NCBI GenBank assembly: GCA_964547975.1
Contig: CAZJRM010000160.1
Location: 1-13,029 of the forward strand
Direction of reading: 5' to 3'
Origin: CAYJPV01 sp964547975
Lineage (GTDB): Bacteria; Acidobacteriota; Vicinamibacteria; Vicinamibacterales; JAKQTR01
Length of the DNA: 13,029 bases
Position numbers and translations under genes: made by a program. Below are positions 8,288-13,029 of this stretch, piece after piece (within the stretch, counting starts at the first letter, position 1; each line of letters opens with the position of its first letter). The notes beneath the pieces are model-generated. The model did no database searches, was not told the DNA's origin, and was given only the letters and a program-made list of their open reading frames with translations.

Positions 8288-9712
8288 CTACTTCCAGTGT
8301 TGCTTGACGAACGACTCCACCTCCGGCAGCCCGCCCTGCAGGATCAGGTAGCCGTTGTGCGGCTCCCGCGGCGTGATTTCGTGGTTGATGGCCGTGGTCA
8401 TCATCTGCCGGATCGTCGCCGGGTCGTCCGTCTGCCCGAGCACCCACGCCAGCTTCATGTACGCCGTTTCGGGCAACATGTTGTCGAGCGGAATGATGCC
8501 GAGATCGAGCAGGTCGCGCCCGGTGTCGTACACGTACATCTGCGCGAACCCCCAGAGCGTCTGCACGGTCATCACCACCGTCATCCCCTTCTGGATGGCG
8601 CGGCGGATGGCCGGGTAGATCGGCTTGTTGACGTGGCCCAGCCCCGTGCCCGCCATGACCAGCCCGCGGTACCCCATCGCCGACAGGCCGTCGATGATGT
8701 CCGGGTTGAAGTTCGGGTAGTAGTACTGAATCGTGACCTTCTCTTCGAACACCGGCGTGATGACGGGCGTACGGCTCCTGTCGCGCGGCAGGAAGTCCTT
8801 CGTGAGGTACGTGAAGTGACTGCCTCCGTCGTGCGGGTACCGGCTGACGGTGGCCATGGGCGTCGCGCCCACCGTCCGGAACGTGCTGCGATAACTCGAA
8901 TGCATCTTGCGGCAGCGCGTGCCGCGGTGCAGCAGGTCGTAGTTGTCGGACGTCGGCCCGAACATGCAGACCATGACTTCGGCGATGTCGCATTCAGCCG
9001 CCGTCCGGACGGCGTTCATCAGGTTCAGCGCGGCGTCGGACGAAGGCCGGTCCGACGACCGCTGACTGCCCACGAGTACGAGAGGCACGGGCGAGCGCTG
9101 CACCATGAACGACAGGATCGCGCCGGTGTGCGACATGGTGTCGGTCCCATGTCCGATGACGATGCCGTCGGCGCCATTGGCGATCTCCTCGCCGATGGCA
9201 ATCGCCAGCGCCTTGTACTGCACCGGCCCCATGTTCTCGCTGAAGACCCCGAACAGCTTCTTCGTCGTGAGGTTGGCGATGTCGGCCAGTTCGGGCACCG
9301 CGCCGTAGAGTTCGCCCGGCGTGAACGCGGGAATCACCGCGCCGGTGCGGTAGTCGAGGCGGCTCGCGATCGTGCCGCCCGTCCCGAGCAGGGTCACGTT
9401 CTTCTTCTTCGGATCGAACGGGAACGCCTTCTCGGGAATCTTGTAGACGGCCTTGCGGTACCCGATTTCCCTGGCCGCGGCGACCCGGTCGGCGGCCACG
9501 CCGACGTTGTAGCCGTTGAACAACTTCACGACGATGTGCAGGTCGTCGCACGTCTCGTTCCGAGGCAGGATGACGCCGGTAAACGCCGACCCCGCGTCGT
9601 TCGTGATCTCGACTTCGCTCCACACGCCCACCTGGAAACGGTCGAGGACGGCGGCCGCCGGTCCGCGGTATCCCTGGAGGCGATCCGTCCGCTCGCTGAT
9701 GGGGATGCTCAT
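8288..9712 (-). CDS. gatD: Glu-tRNA(Gln) amidotransferase subunit D (archaeal-type, asparaginase-like)
   Basis: A 474-residue GatD, the glutaminase subunit of the GatDE complex that converts Glu-tRNA(Gln) to Gln-tRNA(Gln). GatD releases ammonia from glutamine or asparagine and passes it to GatE. The N-terminal ~100 residues form the small GatD-specific domain (GVWSEVEITN through IVVKLFNGYNVGV). The amidohydrolase domain follows with LLGTGGTIASR (108-118, nucleophile-type Thr114), IGHGTDTMSHTG (187-198, Thr190 and Asp191) and GTRCRKMHSS (264-273, expected catalytic Lys269), so the asparaginase-type active site is complete. The N-terminal domain and the GatE partner separate it from simple L-asparaginases. 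The ATG at 9712 overlaps the gatE stop by four bases (ATGA), which implies translational coupling and near-equal synthesis. Homologues are characterised in archaea, where this is the standard route; in bacteria the usual enzyme is GatCAB. Confidence 0.92.
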   Translation of the reverse strand: MSIPISERTDRLQGYRGPAAAVLDRFQVGVWSEVEITNDAGSAFTGVILPRNETCDDLHIVVKLFNGYNVGVAADRVAAAREIGYRKAVYKIPEKAFPFDPKKKNVTLLGTGGTIASRLDYRTGAVIPAFTPGELYGAVPELADIANLTTKKLFGVFSENMGPVQYKALAIAIGEEIANGADGIVIGHGTDTMSHTGAILSFMVQRSPVPLVLVGSQRSSDRPSSDAALNLMNAVRTAAECDIAEVMVCMFGPTSDNYDLLHRGTRCRKMHSSYRSTFRTVGATPMATVSRYPHDGGSHFTYLTKDFLPRDRSRTPVITPVFEEKVTIQYYYPNFNPDIIDGLSAMGYRGLVMAGTGLGHVNKPIYPAIRRAIQKGMTVVMTVQTLWGFAQMYVYDTGRDLLDLGIIPLDNMLPETAYMKLAWVLGQTDDPATIRQMMTTAINHEITPREPHNGYLILQGGLPEVESFVKQHWK

Positions 9713-11625
9713 CGCACGATCTCCTCGAGGTGGTCCTGCACGTACGCCGCGACGTCCTTCGCCGGCGCACGCCCTTTCAGCAACTCGACGGCGCGGCCGG
9801 TCAGGAACCGGATGCGGCGACCGCGCGAGTCGGCCTTGTCGCGGAAGTAGCCGTCGAGGGACAGGGCGCCGAGCCGGGGCGCCCATGCGTCTCGCGGAAC
9901 GAGCGCGCACCCTTCCGCGGCCGCCGCCGCGTCGGCCGGCACACCATCGACCGCCATCCGCCGCGCCACGGCCGGGATGGCCTCCCGCGGGATCCGCCCG
10001 TCGGTGAAGAGATCGAACACCTGGGTCCACTCGTCCGCGCCGAGCGTCTCCATCGGCACACCCGCGCGCGTCAGGGCTTTCGCCCGCTGGCCGATGGTCG
10101 TGGCGACCAGCAGCCCGTCTGCGCCGGTCCGCTGGACGACCGCGTCCACGATCTCGGCCCCGCCGCGGCGGATGAGGAAGTGACCCGTTTCTTCGGGCAC
10201 GCGCCAGTCCCCGTACTGCGCGAGACGCGCCCAGGGCGTCGGCTTCAACCCGGCCCTGATCGCGGCAACGCGGTCGTCGGTCACGCGCGTGGGCGGCGAG
10301 TCGGTATCGGGATACATGCGATCCGGCCCGGGCAGAATCCGCTCGAACGTGGTGTAGCCGCCCACGAGGGCCTGTCGTGTTTCTTTCGGTACCCCCTGGG
10401 TCGCGTCGGCGAACCGCAGCCGGATCTCGTCGGCCGCCGTGCGTACGTCGCCCTCCGGCCCGTACACCAGGAACACATCGTCCTGGGCGCCGACGCGGGC
10501 GCGTTTGCGGATCCGATCGAGGATCTGGTTGCGCCCCGTGAACTGCGGGAACTCGGCCCCGGAAAACACGATCGGCGGGTCGTCGAGGCACGCGATGACC
10601 CGGATCCGCCCGGCGAGTTCGTCGAGGAAGGTCGTATCGGGCTGCGTCGGATGCTGCGCGAGCCCGGCCACGCCCTGCACACGAACGGCGAACACCCTGC
10701 CCCCGGCCTGCAGCGCACGGCGAATGAACCCGACATCCACGCCGGTCCAGATGTCCGACACATCGAAGGGATCGACGCGGATGTCGCCCGGGGCGGTGAG
10801 GCCGCGGCGATGGAGTTCGTCACGGAGCTTGAGCAGGTTGTACTGCCGCCAGCCTTCGTTGTGGACCAGCTTCACGGCGTACGCGGCGCGAGGCACCCCT
10901 TTGATCTCCACGCGATTGCCGCCCCGCACCGAGACGTTCACGTCCTGCCGGCTGGCGCCGATGCCGGTACGGACGCGCCCCGTCGAACGCGCGGTCATGC
11001 CGCAGAGGAGGATCGCGTCGCGCACTTCGTCCGGAGTGCGCAGCTCGGGCCCCGTCACGGTTTCGGTGAGCGGCATCCCCAGCCGATCGGTGCGCCAGAC
11101 GATCCGGTGCCCCTTGTCCGACACTTCGCGGCACGAGTCTTCTTCCACGCTCACGTGAGTCACGGTCAGACGCCGGCCCCGGAACGGCAGCCAGCCGTTC
11201 ACGCCCACAATCGCCGTGCGCTGGAACCCGGTGGGGATCGATCCGTCGAGGTACTGTTTCCGCGCGACGTGCACCTCGTCGATGATGTCCATGTTCATCA
11301 TCAGGCACAGCTCGATGGCCACATCGATGGCGTCCTGGTTGACCAGGAACGGCGGCGTGTCGTCCATCTCGTAGGTGCAGACGTTGAGGTGATTCAGGAG
11401 ATAGATGATCTCCTTCTTCGTCTTGAACTCCATCAACGCCGTGCCGTCGTACTCGCCGAGCTCGGACAACGTCGGACGCATGTGACGCAGCACTTCGCCG
11501 TCGTGCTCCTCGGTGTAGAAGCCGGCCGGACAGCGGCAGAAAAGCTTGTGTGCCGTCAGGAGCTGCTGGTGAACTTCAAGACCGGAGATGAAACCGACTG
11601 CCTCGTAGTCCAGGGGTTGGATCAT
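9709..11625 (-). CDS. gatE: Glu-tRNA(Gln) amidotransferase subunit E (archaeal-type, with GAD insert)
   Basis: A 638-residue GatE, the kinase/transamidase subunit that phosphorylates Glu-tRNA(Gln) with ATP and amidates it using ammonia from GatD. Signatures shared with GatB: SGLEVHQQL (14-22), the FCRCP pair of cysteines (29-33), DGSIPTGFQRT (127-137), RTDRLGMPLTET (178-189), RQDVNVSVRGG (226-236) and RMYPDTDSPP (436-445). Residues ~285-405 (DIWTGVDVGF, GRVFAVRVQGVAGL) are the GAD insertion shared with bacterial AspRS; it is found in GatE but not GatB, so this is not a mis-called GatB. The C-terminal ~500-638 is the helical Yqey-like tRNA-binding tail. The length matches archaeal GatE and no motif is broken. 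Two in-frame ATGs (11631 and 11625) are possible; GAAGG is directly adjacent to the first but 6 bases from the second, so I choose 11625. gatD follows with a 4-base overlap. Confidence 0.92.
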   Translation of the reverse strand: MIQPLDYEAVGFISGLEVHQQLLTAHKLFCRCPAGFYTEEHDGEVLRHMRPTLSELGEYDGTALMEFKTKKEIIYLLNHLNVCTYEMDDTPPFLVNQDAIDVAIELCLMMNMDIIDEVHVARKQYLDGSIPTGFQRTAIVGVNGWLPFRGRRLTVTHVSVEEDSCREVSDKGHRIVWRTDRLGMPLTETVTGPELRTPDEVRDAILLCGMTARSTGRVRTGIGASRQDVNVSVRGGNRVEIKGVPRAAYAVKLVHNEGWRQYNLLKLRDELHRRGLTAPGDIRVDPFDVSDIWTGVDVGFIRRALQAGGRVFAVRVQGVAGLAQHPTQPDTTFLDELAGRIRVIACLDDPPIVFSGAEFPQFTGRNQILDRIRKRARVGAQDDVFLVYGPEGDVRTAADEIRLRFADATQGVPKETRQALVGGYTTFERILPGPDRMYPDTDSPPTRVTDDRVAAIRAGLKPTPWARLAQYGDWRVPEETGHFLIRRGGAEIVDAVVQRTGADGLLVATTIGQRAKALTRAGVPMETLGADEWTQVFDLFTDGRIPREAIPAVARRMAVDGVPADAAAAAEGCALVPRDAWAPRLGALSLDGYFRDKADSRGRRIRFLTGRAVELLKGRAPAKDVAAYVQDHLEEIVR

Positions 11626-11631
11626 CGGCAT

Positions 11632-11636
11632 CCTTC
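11632..11636 (-). promoter_or_regulatory. Shine-Dalgarno deciding the gatE start
   Basis: GAAGG on the minus strand abuts the ATG at 11631, which is too close for initiation, but lies 6 bases from the in-frame ATG at 11625. This favours the downstream start (product two residues shorter). Confidence 0.5.
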
Positions 11637-11638
11637 GC

Positions 11639-11646
11639 GGAGGGGG
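11639..11646 (+). promoter_or_regulatory. Shine-Dalgarno-like GGAGGGGG before a GTG at 11651
   Basis: GGAGG starting at 11639 is 7 bases from a GTG at 11651. That GTG opens a frame (GTWYYKASGFGLR...) which crosses the whole heptamer array without a stop and enters the four-helix-bundle gene in frame. The more conventional ATG at 11753 has no such site. It could be a chance match in G-rich sequence. Confidence 0.35.
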
Positions 11647-11671
11647 CGCGGTGGGGACATGGTACTACAAG

Positions 11672-11731
11672 GCTTCGGGCTTCGGGCTTCGGGCTTCGGG
11701 CTTCGGGCTTCGGGCTTCGGGCTTCGGGCTT
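11672..11731 (+). repeat. Perfect tandem heptamer array (GCTTCGG)8
   Basis: Eight identical, uninterrupted copies of GCTTCGG (11672-11727) plus a partial GCTT. It lies between the gatE start (minus strand, about 40 bases away) and the four-helix-bundle gene (plus strand, ATG 22 bases beyond). There are no spacers, so it is not CRISPR. Because 7 is not a multiple of 3, all reading frames cycle through the same peptide: ASGFGLR on the plus strand, PKPEARS on the minus strand, with no stops. Perfect identity suggests recent expansion and slippage-prone length. Related arrays occur at 12136-12163 (opposite orientation, degenerate) and 12990-13029. Confidence 0.97.
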
Positions 11732-11752
11732 GAGAATTGCACAACACGTTTC

Positions 11753-12202
11753 ATGCCACGTGACCCATGGAAGCTCAACGTGTTTCGGCGATCCCACGAG
11801 CTCGTCAAGAGCATCTACCTTCTATCGTCGGGGTTCCCAGCCGACGAGCGGTTCGGGATTACGGCGCAGCTCAGGCGGGCCGCAGTGTCAGTCCCGGTGA
11901 ACATCGTGGAAGGATGCAACCGGCGAAGCGCGAGAGAATACGCTCGCTTCCTGGACATCGCCGTTGGTTCAGCGGCCGAAGCCGCGTACACGCTGCGGCT
12001 GGCAGCAGAACTGGGGCTGGTGCCGCCCGCCATCGCCGAGTGTTGCAGAAGAGACGCGGAATCTGTGACCCGGGAGTTGCAGAAACTGCAACAGGCGGTC
12101 GCAGTGTTCGCGGTCAGGGACGCGTCCCCGCCGGACCGCTGCCCGAGGCCTGATGCCCGAAGCCCGTCCAGGGATCAGTCTAGTTCCCGGTCCATGACCT
12201 AG
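11753..12202 (+). CDS. Four-helix-bundle protein (S23/IVP family) with repeat-encoded tail
   Basis: A 149-residue member of the four-helix-bundle family first seen in 23S rRNA intervening sequences and related to the Avd accessory protein of diversity-generating retroelements. Recognisable stretches are FRRSHELVKSIY (11-22), GFPADERFGITAQLRRAAVS (27-46), VPVNIVEGCNRRSAREYARF (48-67) and LDIAVGSAAEAAYTLRLAAE (68-87), followed by a last helix to ~121. Usual members stop near 115-130 residues; the remaining ~28 here are low-complexity, and CPRPDARSPS (130-139) is a translation of the flanking heptamer repeat. The role of stand-alone copies is unknown. No 23S rRNA, reverse transcriptase or other Avd partner is nearby. 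The ATG at 11753 begins the conserved part but lacks a Shine-Dalgarno; a GTG at 11651 with GGAGG would add 34 residues through the array. The stop overlaps the convergent SDR stop. By eye the gene is less GC-rich than its neighbours. Confidence 0.88.
   Translation: MPRDPWKLNVFRRSHELVKSIYLLSSGFPADERFGITAQLRRAAVSVPVNIVEGCNRRSAREYARFLDIAVGSAAEAAYTLRLAAELGLVPPAIAECCRRDAESVTRELQKLQQAVAVFAVRDASPPDRCPRPDARSPSRDQSSSRSMT
12136..12163 (-). repeat. Degenerate heptamer array, inverted relative to 11672-11731
   Basis: On the minus strand, four heptamers in phase: GCTTCGG (12163-12157), GCATCAG (12156-12150), GCCTCGG (12149-12143) and GCAGCGG (12142-12136). The CGG/CAG alternation matches the window-end array. 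It lies inside the 3' end of the four-helix-bundle gene and supplies its PRPDARS tail. It could base-pair with the left array in a transcript covering both. Confidence 0.75.
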
Positions 12203-12978
12203 AACAGCGCCCTGGACTGGCATCCGTCGACGACGATGCTGGCGCCGGCGATCCAGCTGGCTCGGGGCGAGGCGAGGAACGCGACCACCTGGCCCACTTC
12301 GTCCGCCGTGCCGAAGCGGCCGAACGGGAGTTCGCGCTCGACGAACTCGGCGATGCCCTGCGGGTCGGCCTGCTGGCGTTTCCACCACGACCCGCCTTCG
12401 AACAGGATCGACCCCGGCGCGATGCTGTTGACGCGGATGTGGTCCTTCGCCAACTGCTGGGCGAGCGACTTGGCCAGGCTGATCTCCGCGGCTTTCACGG
12501 CGTTGTAGGTCATCCGGCCGCCGGATTCCCTGCCGTAGATCGACGCGATCATGATGATGACGCCGCCGCCGCGCACGCGCATGTACGGCACGGCCAGCCG
12601 CGTCGCGCGAATCGCCGGGTACAGCGTCTGGTCGAACGCCTCCTGCCAGTCTTCGTCGGAGGTCGTCACGATGTCGGCGCCACGGGCCAGGCCGATGTTG
12701 TTGACGAGGATGTCGAGGCCGCCGAACCGTTCGACGGTGCGATCGACGACCGTCGCGATCCCCTCAGGTGTCGAGAGGTCGGCCGCGACAGCCAGGACGC
12801 GGTCCGGCGTGCCGCCGTGGCCCGCGACCTCGCGAGCCGCGTCTTCCAGGCGCGTCTTGCCGCGGGCGCACACGGTCACGCGGCAGCCTTCGGCGGCGAG
12901 CGCCTTCGCGCTGGCGAGGCCGAGACCGCGGCTGGAACCGGTGATGAGGGCGACTTTGTCGTCGAGGAAGAGGTTCAT
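12199..12978 (-). CDS. Short-chain dehydrogenase/reductase (classical SDR)
   Basis: A 259-residue NAD(P)-dependent oxidoreductase with a Rossmann fold. Motifs: cofactor loop TGSSRGLG (13-20), AADLS (66-70, adenine-ring contact at Asp67), NNIG (93-96), catalytic Ser146 in MIASIYG, and YNAVK (158-162) with catalytic Tyr158 and Lys162; the IRVNSIAPG segment (181-189) is also typical. Length and motif order match 3-oxoacyl-ACP reductase/glucose dehydrogenase-like SDRs, but substrate cannot be told from sequence. CARG at 37-40 after the second strand may favour NADP(H), a tentative reading. The ATG at 12978 has no Shine-Dalgarno; its leader is GGTATTCCT, and the heptamer array begins only 12 bases upstream, so the native promoter may have been displaced or lie beyond the window. 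The TAG stop overlaps the convergent four-helix-bundle stop. Confidence 0.93.
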   Translation of the reverse strand: MNLFLDDKVALITGSSRGLGLASAKALAAEGCRVTVCARGKTRLEDAAREVAGHGGTPDRVLAVAADLSTPEGIATVVDRTVERFGGLDILVNNIGLARGADIVTTSDEDWQEAFDQTLYPAIRATRLAVPYMRVRGGGVIIMIASIYGRESGGRMTYNAVKAAEISLAKSLAQQLAKDHIRVNSIAPGSILFEGGSWWKRQQADPQGIAEFVERELPFGRFGTADEVGQVVAFLASPRASWIAGASIVVDGCQSRALF

Positions 12979-12989
12979 AGGAATACCAG

Positions 12990-13029
12990 GCTTCGGGCTT
13001 CAGGCTTCGGGCTTCAGGCTTCGGGCTTC
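12990..13029 (+). repeat. Alternating heptamer array GCTTCGG/GCTTCAG, running off the window
   Basis: Heptamers in perfect phase: GCTTCGG, GCTTCAG, GCTTCGG, GCTTCAG, GCTTCGG and a partial GCTTC at the last base, giving a 14-bp higher-order period. The orientation equals the left array at 11672. It lies 12 bases upstream of the SDR start codon and so within that gene's leader or promoter. Its end is not visible. Confidence 0.93.

Larger units (their letters stand above)
11672..12163 (+). mobile_element. Candidate small unit: four-helix-bundle gene between inverted heptamer arrays
   Basis: The left array reads GCTTCGG and the right array reads CCGAAGC and variants, so the ends are inverted relative to each other with one small gene between them. 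There is no transposase and no obvious target duplication. Mobility would need an enzyme supplied elsewhere, or spread by homologous recombination between arrays. This is an interpretation; the visible facts are the gene and its two oppositely oriented arrays. Confidence 0.35.

Noticed and set aside
11672..11731. Possible CRISPR array
   Set aside because: The repeat unit is 7 bases and copies are directly contiguous with no spacers, and no cas gene is present.
11653..12202. 23S rRNA intervening sequence
   Set aside because: The protein belongs to the IVP family, but flanking DNA codes for gatE and an SDR; no rRNA sequence is recognisable on either side.

Overview
The window reads as a high-G+C bacterial chromosome. 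A GGDEF protein, a chemotaxis cheB-cheR pair, Shine-Dalgarno sites and a four-helix-bundle (S23/IVP family) gene argue against an archaeon. At the same time it carries an intact archaeal-type gatE-gatD pair. Together with the GCTTCGG-type heptamer arrays, this suggests an Acidobacteriota-like organism. That placement is inference, not something the sequence proves.

Layout, left to right. (1) 2-1521, plus strand: the 3' part of cheB followed by cheR, the tail of a chemotaxis-type operon. (2) 1526-5421, minus strand: a two-gene operon, mrfA (yprA-like helicase) then mrfB (yprB-like DEDD exonuclease with TPR-like tail), matching the Bacillus MrfAB mitomycin-lesion repair pair. A sigma70-like promoter lies so close to the mrfA ATG that the transcript may be leaderless. 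(3) 5564-6979, plus strand: a membrane-anchored GAF-GGDEF diguanylate cyclase. (4) 11625-6991, minus strand: a tight cluster gatE-gatD-oadB-oadG-like. It combines a complete Glu-tRNA(Gln) amidotransferase of the GatDE type with the beta and a tiny gamma-like subunit of a sodium-pumping decarboxylase; no alpha subunit is present. (5) 11672-13029: a four-helix-bundle gene on the plus strand between two inverted arrays of a 7-bp repeat, then a minus-strand SDR oxidoreductase, then a third heptamer array running off the window end.

The most interesting region is 11640-13029. The perfect array (GCTTCGG)8 lies left of the four-helix-bundle gene and a degenerate, oppositely oriented array lies at its 3' end, so the gene resembles a small cargo unit with inverted ends. 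The heptamer is open in all six frames. It encodes the C-terminal tail of the protein. A GTG at 11651, preceded by a good Shine-Dalgarno, reads through the left array in frame into the gene, so copy-number change could shift frame. A third array at the window end hints at a second unit just outside.

No tRNA, rRNA, CRISPR, transposase or integrase was seen. No gene-free stretch exceeds 300 bases; the longest are 5422-5563 and 11632-11752.
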